This document shows, in pieces, positions 52,408 through 61,019 of a stretch of 64,000 bases of DNA (the first letter of the stretch is position 1; the number at the start of each line of letters is the position of its first letter). The notes under the pieces are model-generated. The model searched no databases, was not told the origin of the DNA, and worked only from the letters and a program-made list of their open reading frames with translations. Position numbers and translations under genes: made by a program. Source of the stretch: Planctomycetota bacterium (lineage in GTDB: Bacteria; Planctomycetota; Phycisphaerae; Phycisphaerales; UBA1924); NCBI GenBank assembly GCA_018968885.1, contig JAGWZK010000015.1, forward strand, positions 1-64,000, in the 5' to 3' direction.

Positions 52408-52938
52408 ATGTCCAAACTCGCAGTCTCTTTGGTGTGCATTATGGTGGGTGCTGGCACGTTGTGGGCGGTTCAGCCCGCTGAACAACCTGCCGGTCAACCT
52501 CAACAGCGGCCTGAGCGCGGTCCTGGTGGGCCGGGCGGACCCGGTGGCTTTCCCGGTGGCGGCGGCCAGGGGCGTCAGGCCAGCGTGGATGCCGGTATGA
52601 AGGCGATGAATCGCGCCGCCCGCGCGTTGACGACGCAGATCAGCGATGCGACCAAGAAGGACGAGAACATCCGTCTGATCAACGAGATGCAGCGCGGCTG
52701 CGCCATGGCCAAGGGCCTGCCCCTGCCAGAGGGATTTCTCAAGGATGCAAAGGACGATGCCGCCAAGGCAAAGATTGTGGGCGAGTACCGCGCGGACATG
52801 ATCAAGATCATGCGATCCATGATCGATGTCGAAGAGGCGATCATCAGTGGCAAGACTGCCGAAGCCAAAGCTGGTCTTGATTCGATTGAGAAGCTCCGGC
52901 AGGCAGCCCACACGCGATTGGGCGTGAAGGAAGACTGA
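52408..52938 (+). CDS. Cytochrome b562-like periplasmic protein
   Basis: A 176-aa protein with a signal peptide (cut near LWA/VQP, ~20), a Gln/Pro/Gly-rich linker (~22-58, with GGPGGPGGFPGG), and a four-helix-bundle region (~60-174). Met in GMKAMNR near the start of helix 1 and His in QAAHTRLG near the end of helix 4 sit where cytochrome b562 holds its heme ligands. Heme binding is inferred. It lies 72 bases after the sugar dehydrogenase. Confidence 0.65.
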   Translation: MSKLAVSLVCIMVGAGTLWAVQPAEQPAGQPQQRPERGPGGPGGPGGFPGGGGQGRQASVDAGMKAMNRAARALTTQISDATKKDENIRLINEMQRGCAMAKGLPLPEGFLKDAKDDAAKAKIVGEYRADMIKIMRSMIDVEEAIISGKTAEAKAGLDSIEKLRQAAHTRLGVKED

Positions 52939-52985
52939 ATCCCGGCAGCGGAACGTTTGACTGAAAATCAAGTATCATCGCACGC

Positions 52986-54143
52986 ATGCTCACCCATGCG
53001 TGCGTTGTTTTTCTGGCGACCACTCCACTTGGCCTGACTCATGACATCTCCGGTGTCACAACTTCGAGCGTGGAGTCAGCCATTGAAGCCACGCAATCGT
53101 CGCGGCAGACGCAAAATGTTTTTCACATCATGATCGATGGCCTGCGCTGGCAAGAGGTCTTTGGTGGCATGCAATCAGGACTGCTGACCAAAGACAACAA
53201 GGTGGAACGCCCCGATTCACTCAACAAACGATTTGGTGGTTCCGGGCCGCACGAACGCCGCGAGCAGCTGATGCCGTTTCTGTGGAGCACGGTCGCCAAA
53301 GAGGGGCAGATCTTCGGCAATCAGGAGATCGGGAGTGTGGTCCGTATCACCAACCGCTACGGAGTTTCATACCCGGGATATAGCGAGGCGATTACGGGTG
53401 TCGCGGATGATGCGCGGATCACGGGGAATCGCAAGATTCCTAATCCGAACACCTCGGTGTATGAGTGGCTAAACGGCAAGCCGCAGTTTGCGGGAAAGGT
53501 TGCGGCATTTGGCGCGTGGGATGTGTTCCCGTTCATTTTCAATCAGGAACGTTCCAAGGTCCCTGTGGATGACAGCATGGGGCCGATCGATTTCGGGACG
53601 CTGACACCCACCATCGAAGTGATCAACCGCGTGCGGGCCGAGACACCCTATCGCTGGGCATCAGCGTCGTTTGATTCGCTGGTCTTCATTCCCATGCTGG
53701 ATTGGGTGAAAGTCAATCAACCACAGTTGACATTCCTGTGCCTTGGTGAAACCGATGAGTTCGCTCATGAAGGGGATTACTCTCGGTATCTGGAAGCGGC
53801 ACACCGCGCGGATGGATACATCCGTGAACTCTGGACAATGGTTCAATCGATGGAGCAGTATCGAGGCACCACCACGTTCATCATCCATCCCGATCATGGA
53901 AGAGGCGACACTCGTGGTGGACACAACGACTGGTGGAATCACAGTCTTCCCAAGCACCCGGGGTGCGAGGCCACGTGGCTGGCAGTCATAGGGCCGGACA
54001 CAGCGGCCTTGGGAGAACGGCGCAACGTGCCGGAAATCACGCACGATCGACTTGCCGCGACCATCGGCGCGTTGCTTGGCGAGGACTTTCGCAGCGCGGT
54101 TCCTGCGGCGGGAGAAGCTATCGGCGAAGTGCTGAAAAGATAG
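52986..54143 (+). CDS. Alkaline phosphatase-superfamily hydrolase, secreted
   Basis: A 385-aa protein with an N-terminal signal-like segment. Superfamily metal sites are visible: IMIDGLRWQEVF (first Asp, ~residue 49), ETDEFAHEGDY (Asp/His pair, ~255) and HPDHGRGDTRGGHNDWWNH (Asp-His and distal His, ~300). SYPGYSEAITG (~125) probably holds the nucleophile. It resembles phosphodiesterase/sulfatase-like enzymes; the substrate is unknown. It ends 12 bases from the convergent rpoN. Confidence 0.83.
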   Translation: MLTHACVVFLATTPLGLTHDISGVTTSSVESAIEATQSSRQTQNVFHIMIDGLRWQEVFGGMQSGLLTKDNKVERPDSLNKRFGGSGPHERREQLMPFLWSTVAKEGQIFGNQEIGSVVRITNRYGVSYPGYSEAITGVADDARITGNRKIPNPNTSVYEWLNGKPQFAGKVAAFGAWDVFPFIFNQERSKVPVDDSMGPIDFGTLTPTIEVINRVRAETPYRWASASFDSLVFIPMLDWVKVNQPQLTFLCLGETDEFAHEGDYSRYLEAAHRADGYIRELWTMVQSMEQYRGTTTFIIHPDHGRGDTRGGHNDWWNHSLPKHPGCEATWLAVIGPDTAALGERRNVPEITHDRLAATIGALLGEDFRSAVPAAGEAIGEVLKR

Positions 54144-54155
54144 AGTCAGATTGGC

Positions 54156-55763
54156 TTAGAAAGTCTTGCGCATCCGCGCGGTGGGAATGCCGAGTTGATC
54201 GCGATACTTGGCTACTGTGCGGCGGGCAATGTCAATGCCGCGCTTTTTCAGTTCCAGCACCAGTGCATCGTCGCTGAGGGGCTTGGCCTTGTCTTCACCG
54301 TCGATCACTTCGCGCAGGGCTTCCTTGATCGCATCCCAAGCCATGGATTCGCCACCGGCTTCGCCACTATCGCCTGCTTCTACGGCCGTCGGAATGCCCC
54401 CGGAAAAGAGCTTGCGTAATGGCACTGCCCCCCGCGGCGTCTGGATGTACTTTTCTGCGACAGCGCGGGAGACGGTCGCCACGTGAATGCCCAATTCTTC
54501 GGCGACCTGAGTCATCGGAAGGGGCTTGAGTGCCTGCGGACCGACATCAAAATACTCGCGCTGGTGCACGACTACGGATTGGAGCACTTTCAGCAGCGTG
54601 TGCTTGCGCTGATGCACCGCATCGATCAGCCACTGGGCGTTGCCCAGGTTGGTCTTGATGAATTCGCGGTCCTTACGCTCCATGCTCTTGTCTTTGCTGA
54701 GCATGGCGTATTCGAGGTTCACGCGCAGATTTGGAAGCCGCGAATCGTTGAGAAAACAGATGTAGCGATCACCATCTGGATCCCACTCCACAATCGCATC
54801 AGGGATGATGGTGCTTGGCGCGTCGGTGACCAGCCGCCTGCCTGGTGCCAGCGAGAGCTTCTTGAGCAGCATCAGCGTCTGCTTGATTTGATCCAGCGTC
54901 AGGCCGGTTTTTTCCGCAATCAAAGGCAGGCGGTTCTTCATCAGGTCATCAAGGTGATCCGCCACGACGCGGCGGGCCTGATCGATGAGTTCGGCGGGAA
55001 TGCCATCCCGCCCGGGAGCATCTTCCTCCGCGAGTGCATCGAGTTGCAGGAGCAGACACTCTTTCGGTGTGCGAGCCGCGATGCCGGGAGGGTCAAGAAA
55101 GAGCTGCACCGCCTGCAACACATGCTCAAGATGAGCAGTGCTGGGTATGCCCCGCACGGGTGGCTGACCAGTAGCCATCGGTGGCAGCAGCATCTCCGTG
55201 GCGCGGTCCGCAATGGTCTGTAGTGGAGTGCGCAGGTATCCATCGTCGTCGATGTACGAGATCAGCATTTCGCCCAGCGGCTTGAAAGCCTCATCGGCAT
55301 CGGACAGAGCCCACTGGTCCTGCAGTTGATCCACAAGAGGAGCAGACCGCGCAGGCAGAGCCGCCATCGCCTCCATCTTGGCATCCCCCTCCGCATCGCC
55401 GGTGGAAGTGGGGCGGTATTCCAGATCACGCTCACGCGGACGCGGGTCCTCGATGGCGTTATCTGCGGCATCGGGGTGCTCTTCTTCAAATTCATCCAGG
55501 CGCGAGAATTCCGCCTTGTCATCCTGACCGATGTTCAACGGCTCGGCCGGGTTGCTGGGCTGAGAGGTGTCGACTTCGGAGCGTGCACCCGGTTCGACTT
55601 CATTCTCCGCCAATTCCAGTGTCGGATTGTTCTCCAGTTCCTGCTCGATGCGTTCCTGCAGATCAGCAAGCGACATCTGCAGAATCTCCATCGACTGGAT
55701 CATCCGAGGTGCCAGCTTGAGGTTCTGACCAAGCTTCAGAGATTGTGAATACTCAAACCGCAT
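54156..55763 (-). CDS. rpoN: RNA polymerase sigma-54 factor
   Basis: A 535-aa alternative sigma factor that needs AAA+ activators. Region I: QSLKLGQNLKLAPRMIQSME and LQMSLADLQERIEQELENNP. An acidic region II follows (~50-150). The C-terminal DNA-binding part has the RpoN box ARRTVAKYRDQLGIPTARMR (~residue 508-527). I use the ATG at 55763; a TTG three codons upstream is less likely. recR lies 67 bases upstream on the same strand. No sigma-54 activator gene is in the window. Confidence 0.95.
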   Translation of the reverse strand: MRFEYSQSLKLGQNLKLAPRMIQSMEILQMSLADLQERIEQELENNPTLELAENEVEPGARSEVDTSQPSNPAEPLNIGQDDKAEFSRLDEFEEEHPDAADNAIEDPRPRERDLEYRPTSTGDAEGDAKMEAMAALPARSAPLVDQLQDQWALSDADEAFKPLGEMLISYIDDDGYLRTPLQTIADRATEMLLPPMATGQPPVRGIPSTAHLEHVLQAVQLFLDPPGIAARTPKECLLLQLDALAEEDAPGRDGIPAELIDQARRVVADHLDDLMKNRLPLIAEKTGLTLDQIKQTLMLLKKLSLAPGRRLVTDAPSTIIPDAIVEWDPDGDRYICFLNDSRLPNLRVNLEYAMLSKDKSMERKDREFIKTNLGNAQWLIDAVHQRKHTLLKVLQSVVVHQREYFDVGPQALKPLPMTQVAEELGIHVATVSRAVAEKYIQTPRGAVPLRKLFSGGIPTAVEAGDSGEAGGESMAWDAIKEALREVIDGEDKAKPLSDDALVLELKKRGIDIARRTVAKYRDQLGIPTARMRKTF

Positions 55764-55830
55764 GGGTGGCAAACGTGTGGATCAAATCGATTCGCATACC
55801 GCTCCGTGGCTGCGACCTCCCCGCCACAGT

Positions 55831-56571
55831 CTACTGCATCGACTGGCGGCACAGGATGGCATCTGCCAAAACCGCCTTATTGGCAAACTCCAGGTGAGAA
55901 CCTGCTGGCAACCCCCGGGCCAGCCGTGTGATGTTGATGACGGTCTTGCCAATTGCCGGGGCTTGGGTGCTGGCCAGGCGAATCTGCTCGGCGAGGTACA
56001 AAGATGTGCCATCTCCCTCAACCGTCGGATTGGTGCCCAGAATCACCTCGCGAATGGCCAAACCTCCAGGATTGGATGAAGGAGTGGTGATGCGATTCAG
56101 GAGCTGGGCGACTGTCAATTCGGCAGGCCCGATCCCGTCCAAGGGCGCCAGTCGGCCCATCAAGACGTGGTAAAGCCCACGATACGAACCTGCCTGTTCG
56201 AATGAGATCAGGTCTTTGGGTTGTTCCACCACCAGCACGGTTGCTCGATCGCGGCGCGGATCAGCGCAGATCGAGCAGATGGCGACGCATCCTGGCACCG
56301 CATCCGTAAGGTTGGAACAGATCGAACAGCTTCGCACTGTCTCTTTGACATCGGTCACGGCCTGAGCCAATGCCATGGCGATGCTGGCATCTTCTTTGAG
56401 CAGATAGAACGCCAGCCGCTCCGCACTGCGGCGGCCGATACCCGGCAAGTGAGCCAGCTCAGCGATTAATCGATCCACGGCTTTGGGATACGCCCGCGCA
56501 CGAGGGGCCTCGCCGCCAGCTGGGGCGGAGTTCTGAGCATCGGCGCAATAAATCGGCCCTGGCGTGAGCAT
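55831..56571 (-). CDS. recR: Recombination protein RecR
   Basis: A 246-aa clamp that helps RecA load in gap repair. Seen: the helix-hairpin-helix LAHLPGIGRRSAERLAFYLL (~38-58), the Cys4 zinc finger (CSICSN…CVAICSIC, ~82-102) and the Toprim domain with VVEQPKDLISFEQAG and ILGTNPTVEGD. The ~28 residues before YPKAVDRL are longer than usual, so a later start is possible. It may share a transcript with rpoN. Confidence 0.94.
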   Translation of the reverse strand: MLTPGPIYCADAQNSAPAGGEAPRARAYPKAVDRLIAELAHLPGIGRRSAERLAFYLLKEDASIAMALAQAVTDVKETVRSCSICSNLTDAVPGCVAICSICADPRRDRATVLVVEQPKDLISFEQAGSYRGLYHVLMGRLAPLDGIGPAELTVAQLLNRITTPSSNPGGLAIREVILGTNPTVEGDGTSLYLAEQIRLASTQAPAIGKTVINITRLARGLPAGSHLEFANKAVLADAILCRQSMQ

Positions 56572-56619
56572 GCGTGATGCTACGCGCCGGGGCCGATGGG
56601 TAGAGAACGAGGTCAGGTC

Positions 56620-58590
56620 TTAGCAGCCGGAGCTGAAGGCGGCGACAAAGTCCAGATAATCAAAGAAGTCGATGGTGGTGTCGCGGTTGAAGTCTGCCGA
56701 CGATCTGCCGGAAGAGAATGCGGCAACGAAGTCGAGGTAGTCAAAGAAGTCGAGAGAAGTGTCGCCATTGAAGTCGGCATCGCAGCCGGGGACGCCGATG
56801 AAGACATTGTCGATGTACCAGTTATCCAACGCGGCGTTGCCAGCTGCCCGGAAACGGACAGCGAACTTGGCGTGGCGGGCCGCGGCCCCGGTGGGAATCG
56901 TCAGCGTGCGGGGCGTGAACGTGGATTCGGAGGCGCCGGTCGACGAATAGGTGGCGAGATTGACCCAGGTGTTGGAAGAGTTGAGGTACTCCACCACGAG
57001 CTGTTCACCGCTTGCGGGGCCGCGAGCTTGTGTTGAGAAGGTGAAGGTGAGCGCGGCGCTGTTGCCCGCGAGGTTGATGGCGTTGGATTCGAGACGGTCC
57101 GCAGTGTTCACGTTGGCAGAGAAGGCCCCGCTGGGCTCGGCCACACCACCGGTGGAGGCGGTCACGCCGGTGTCCTGATAGACCCACTTGTTGATGGCGA
57201 GTGAACCAGAATCGAAATTGTCAGAGAAGGGGAGGGATGTGGCGTTGAACGTGCGATAGGCATCCGCAACGGCTTTGCCGGAGTTAACCCGGCCAAGGCC
57301 GAAGGTGGTGTCTTCGCCTGCCGTGCCCAAGTCATCCACGTTGTTAAACAGGAAATTACGTGCCTGCACAGCAGTCATGGAAGTATTCACAGATCGAATC
57401 AGGCCCAGCACGCCTGCCGCAGCCGGGCAAGCCATCGAGGTGCCGCTGAGCGTGGCCGTGGCGGTGGAACTGCCGCGATAGGTGCTGAAGATGCTGCTGC
57501 CGGGAGCGGCAACATCGATGGCGGCACCAAAGTTGGAGAAGCTCGACTTGGCGTCCGCGCTGTCCGTCGAGGCGACGATGATGACGTCGGCGTAGTTGTC
57601 CGCGCCCAGGTCGGCGTTGGAGTTGCCGGCGGCCCAAAGCCAAAGAGCGTTGTGACTTGTGCGCATGGTCGCGCCGGTCGTTTGATTGCTGGCATTGGCA
57701 ACGCCCGAGTACGAAGTGCTCACCACATCGGCACCGTTCTGAGCTGCCCAAAGGGCACCGGCCTGAAGAGCTGCCAAGCTCGAACTACCACCCGAGGTGT
57801 TTGAAACGCGCACCGGCATGATCTTGTTGTTCCAGCCCATGCCAGCCATGATCGTGTTGTTGTTGCCCTTGGCGCAGGCAATTCCCGCGCAGTGCGTGCC
57901 GTGACCGTTGAGGTCATCCACCGCACCACCGGCGGATTGCGCGATCGCCGTGCCAGTCGCGGAGTTGGCGCCAGAGACCAGCAGGCCGACAAACTCGACG
58001 TGATCGAGCTGAATGCCAGTGTCGGTGATCGCAACGATGTTGGTCGACAGGCCAGTGGTGATGTTCCACGCTGGTTCAGAATTGACGCGCTGGTGGGCGT
58101 ATTGCGTGCCGTAGCTGGGGTCGTTGGGGACGACGGTGGGATACACGATGTAGTCGGGCTCGGCGTACTGATACTCACCGGTCGACATCAGGAACGCCGT
58201 CATGGCATTCTCTTCCACTCCAGCCGGCAATGTGATGAGAATGTGCTGGGTCTCAGGGACAAAGTTCCAGGTCAGGGGCGACAGTCGGGAGATCGCACGC
58301 TGCACCTGTGCCTCGGCCTCGATCTGACTCATACCGCGAGCCATCAGGTCTTCACGTACGACGGGACGCACGATCATCTTGCCTTGCAGCTCCGTCACCA
58401 TGGGAACGTTGACCCAACGCAGTGCCGGTGCACCGAGGTTGGAAATCAGCTGGGCGTCACCCGGCTGCAACCACAGCGAATTGGTAAGAACATCAGCCGT
58501 GGTGCGGATATCCGCACCCAAAGCCATGGAAGCAAAACAACCAGCCGAAGCGAACAGAGCGGCAGCAGTGACATGCGATGAAGTCCTCAT
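56620..58590 (-). CDS. Secreted subtilase with tandem EF-hand/dockerin-like tail
   Basis: A 656-aa S8 peptidase. Signal peptide to ~25, then a propeptide-like region (~60-150). The triad is present: Asp in AITDTGIQLDH (~192), His in NGHGTHCAGIA (~231) and Ser in LSGTSMACPAAAGV (~385). A beta-sandwich domain (~460-600) follows. The C-terminus has two near-identical calcium-loop repeats (DFNGDTSLDFFDYLDFVAAF and DFNRDTTIDFFDYLDFVAAF) bracketed by a Cys before and the final Cys. This tail type is typical of Phycisphaerae and may serve attachment. Confidence 0.92.
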   Translation of the reverse strand: MRTSSHVTAAALFASAGCFASMALGADIRTTADVLTNSLWLQPGDAQLISNLGAPALRWVNVPMVTELQGKMIVRPVVREDLMARGMSQIEAEAQVQRAISRLSPLTWNFVPETQHILITLPAGVEENAMTAFLMSTGEYQYAEPDYIVYPTVVPNDPSYGTQYAHQRVNSEPAWNITTGLSTNIVAITDTGIQLDHVEFVGLLVSGANSATGTAIAQSAGGAVDDLNGHGTHCAGIACAKGNNNTIMAGMGWNNKIMPVRVSNTSGGSSSLAALQAGALWAAQNGADVVSTSYSGVANASNQTTGATMRTSHNALWLWAAGNSNADLGADNYADVIIVASTDSADAKSSFSNFGAAIDVAAPGSSIFSTYRGSSTATATLSGTSMACPAAAGVLGLIRSVNTSMTAVQARNFLFNNVDDLGTAGEDTTFGLGRVNSGKAVADAYRTFNATSLPFSDNFDSGSLAINKWVYQDTGVTASTGGVAEPSGAFSANVNTADRLESNAINLAGNSAALTFTFSTQARGPASGEQLVVEYLNSSNTWVNLATYSSTGASESTFTPRTLTIPTGAAARHAKFAVRFRAAGNAALDNWYIDNVFIGVPGCDADFNGDTSLDFFDYLDFVAAFSSGRSSADFNRDTTIDFFDYLDFVAAFSSGC

Positions 58591-59038
58591 AACCTTTCTT
58601 CCCTTTCTCTGAAAACCGTGAACCCAGAATCTCCACGAGCATCGGACGAAGTGTAAGGTACCACAAACCGCAGGCGAATTTCAACAGATTCCCCCGTGAT
58701 TCTGCTTGCGCCCCGCACACAGCCGCCCCAACCCGACCTGATCCCCTAACACCAATCCCAATCCCGCAACAGACCCGCTTTGACCGAATGTCCAGCGATT
58801 CTTCTGGCCTTGAGGTCCACAATTCAGTTCCCGTTCGCCAACCACTTCGGGTGGAGGCGAGCGCGAATGAAGGGTGAACCAGTCAAATGTCGGGGCAATC
58901 GAGCAAGAAGTGATTCCTGCCTCAATCCGCACGGATTGGGGCCGGAGTTGCACTCAAACCTGCAAATGCTGAACGTCGGATCCCTGCTCCGCTCACGGCG
59001 ATTCCGATAAAGCAATCAAAAAGTCCTGTCGAAAGCGT

Positions 59039-59067
59039 TTGCATCGCTTTGCAGAACTTGCTATGCT
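59039..59067 (+). promoter_or_regulatory. Sigma-70-like promoter of the second short terminated transcript
   Basis: TTGCAT (59039-59044), exactly 17 bases, TATGCT (59062-59067). It shares the -10 hexamer and spacing of the unit at 46266-46294. Confidence 0.6.
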
Positions 59068-59073
59068 GCCTCT

Positions 59074-59143
59074 GTCAGACAAGTAGAGCCCCCAACCCCA
59101 AGCCCACGGCGAGCCTTTTCGGTACGTCGTGGGCTTTGTCTTT
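59074..59143 (+). ncRNA. Putative ~70-nt small RNA or attenuator leader
   Basis: It begins seven bases after the -10 and ends in the T-rich tract after a 12-bp stem. AGCCCCC at 59087-59093 recurs at nearly the same distance from the -10 as in the 46301 unit. There is no open frame of note. It lies 83 bases before the GH13 gene, so it could be a small RNA or a leader that attenuates that gene. Confidence 0.5.
59100..59143 (+). terminator. Rho-independent terminator ahead of the GH13 gene
   Basis: AAGCCCACGGCG (59100-59111) pairs with CGTCGTGGGCTT (59125-59136) over 12 bp with one G-U; the loop is 13 bases and TGTCTTT follows. The gene upstream is on the other strand, so the terminator must serve a transcript starting in this gap. 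Confidence 0.75.
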
Positions 59144-59225
59144 GGCGACGCGGAGCCCCTGATTTGGCGGCTTTCCCTTAGCTTTTGCATGGTGCGACAA
59201 CAGCGAACCTCTCTACCATCTTGGC

Positions 59226-61004
59226 ATGAAGGTCGTATCGCTTCCCGTGTTCCTCATCATCCTCGTGCTCTCCGTCGTCCTATGCCGATGGGCACGGGCC
59301 CAGGCGCCTGCGCTGGGGCCTTCCCCAGATTTACGCGATCAAGTCTTGTACCAGATCATGCCCATGACGTGGCGGCAGGCAGATGCGGCTACCAAAACGC
59401 CCGAGAACCAAGGGTTTGGTGACCTTCGCGGAATGACCGACGCCCTACCTTACATCAAAGAAATGGGCTTCACCGGCTTTTGGTTCACCCCCCCGTTTCC
59501 CTCCGCCGCGTATCACGGCTATCAGCATGACCGGGCCGACCGGATCAATCCGCGGCTCGGGACCGAGGAGGATTTTCTCAACCTGATTCGCTCTGCCCAC
59601 GAGCAGAACCTCAAGGCCTACTGCGATCTGGTGGTCTATGGCATTTCCACCGACAGCGAGTACTTCAAAGATGCGCACAACAACCCCAAGAGCCCCTATT
59701 CGTCATGGCTGGCATTCAAAGACAAAGACAACAAGTCCTACCAGGGATACACCTTCACGACTTGGGATGGCAGCAAGATGGGGATCTGCTGGTGGGATCT
59801 GCGGCAAGACGGGCCGCGCGACCTGGTGACCAGTTGGAGCACCAAATGGCTCGACCCCAACGGCGATGGGGATCCCTCGGATGGTCTTGATGGTTATCGG
59901 CTTGACCATGTGTGGGTCAAGTACAACCCACCCGGTGAGAAGACCCCAGATGGCTGGGGTTACAACGTCGACACTTTCTGGAATCCCTGGAAGGCGGCAC
60001 TGCGCAAGGTGAATCCCAAGGTGGTGACCTTTGCTGAGCAGGCCCGCTGGGAAACCACCGGGGCCGATCTGCTTGGCCCCTTTGACGCGGCGTTCACCAA
60101 ACCCCTGGAGTTTGCCATGCGTGACGGGCTGCGCGATCAACTCGCAGCGTCGATCTATGCCAGCGTGGAGCGCACACTCCAGGAACTGGGCGGTGAACTC
60201 AGTGCCGATGGGTTTCGCCCCAATATCAGCCCAAATGGACGCACGTTTCTGGGCATCATCGGCGATCATGACGTGGATCGCCTGGCATCATCCTTGAATG
60301 TCGATCCGGTGACCGCGCCGTTTCAGAATCTGGTGAAGGCTCGCTGTGCCGCGGCGTTGCACCTTCTTTCTCCCTTTCCTCCAATCGTGTACGCAGGTGA
60401 TGAGATCGCGATGCTTGGGAAGGCAGGGAAGTTTGGGACTGATGCGAATGACATTCCCCGCCGCGAACCCTTCAAGTGGTTTGCGGTCGCTGCCCCGCCG
60501 ATGAGTGACTATTGGGCTAGGAGCCCCGAGGCCAAGTCGGCCGCGTATTCCAAAGACAACGACGGCCGCAGCGTGCAGGAACAACTGGGGCGGCAAGGGT
60601 GGCCCCTTGAGGCGTACCGCGAGTTGATCCGGGTGCGTCTGACCCATCGCGCCTTGACGCACGGAGCGTACAAGCCAGTGACGGTTTCAGAGCCGGGTGC
60701 GTGGTGCTTTCTGCGTCGCAGCGAAGCGACGGTCGGGCCTGGTGGCGAGGCGATACCTGAGCAGTTGGTGCTCGTCGCGATCAATATGGTGGGGAGGGCG
60801 ATGGACATTCGAGCAGATCTCTCCGAATTGGTCGTCGGAGAGCAGTCTTTCGATGTGTTGGCGATGGAACTGGAGAACTTCGCCAATCCCCTCCCCCCGG
60901 CACGCCTGACCCCGAGTAATAAGTCTGCGTTCAACCTCTCCATTGCGGATTACGGAATCGGAATTTTCCGTATTCAGCCCGCTGCGGATCAACCCCGTCC
61001 GTGA
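59226..61004 (+). CDS. Secreted GH13 alpha-amylase-family enzyme
   Basis: A 592-aa enzyme acting on alpha-glucans or related sugars. Signal peptide to ~25. The catalytic residues are visible: nucleophile Asp in DGYRLDHVWV (~227), acid/base Glu in VTFAEQ (~275) and third Asp in IGDHDVDR (~346). Conserved region I reads DLVVYG instead of the usual DxVxNH, so that substrate-side motif is altered. GFWFTPPFPSAAYHGY matches the usual start of the barrel. The gene lies downstream of the promoter-terminator unit. Confidence 0.87.
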   Translation: MKVVSLPVFLIILVLSVVLCRWARAQAPALGPSPDLRDQVLYQIMPMTWRQADAATKTPENQGFGDLRGMTDALPYIKEMGFTGFWFTPPFPSAAYHGYQHDRADRINPRLGTEEDFLNLIRSAHEQNLKAYCDLVVYGISTDSEYFKDAHNNPKSPYSSWLAFKDKDNKSYQGYTFTTWDGSKMGICWWDLRQDGPRDLVTSWSTKWLDPNGDGDPSDGLDGYRLDHVWVKYNPPGEKTPDGWGYNVDTFWNPWKAALRKVNPKVVTFAEQARWETTGADLLGPFDAAFTKPLEFAMRDGLRDQLAASIYASVERTLQELGGELSADGFRPNISPNGRTFLGIIGDHDVDRLASSLNVDPVTAPFQNLVKARCAAALHLLSPFPPIVYAGDEIAMLGKAGKFGTDANDIPRREPFKWFAVAAPPMSDYWARSPEAKSAAYSKDNDGRSVQEQLGRQGWPLEAYRELIRVRLTHRALTHGAYKPVTVSEPGAWCFLRRSEATVGPGGEAIPEQLVLVAINMVGRAMDIRADLSELVVGEQSFDVLAMELENFANPLPPARLTPSNKSAFNLSIADYGIGIFRIQPAADQPRP

Positions 61005-61019
61005 TAGATTCCCCCTCCC

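Larger units (their letters stand above)
58591..59225. other. Divergent intergenic region with a promoter-terminator unit
   Basis: 635 bases between the subtilase (minus) and GH13 (plus) genes. The right part holds the promoter at 59039-59067 and a hairpin terminator at 59100-59143. In the left ~400 bases I see no gene and no clear structure. Confidence 0.5.

Noticed and set aside
58591..59038. tRNA gene in the large gap before the GH13 gene
   Set aside because: No T-loop (GGTTCRANYCC) or cloverleaf arms could be found here or in any other gap of the window.
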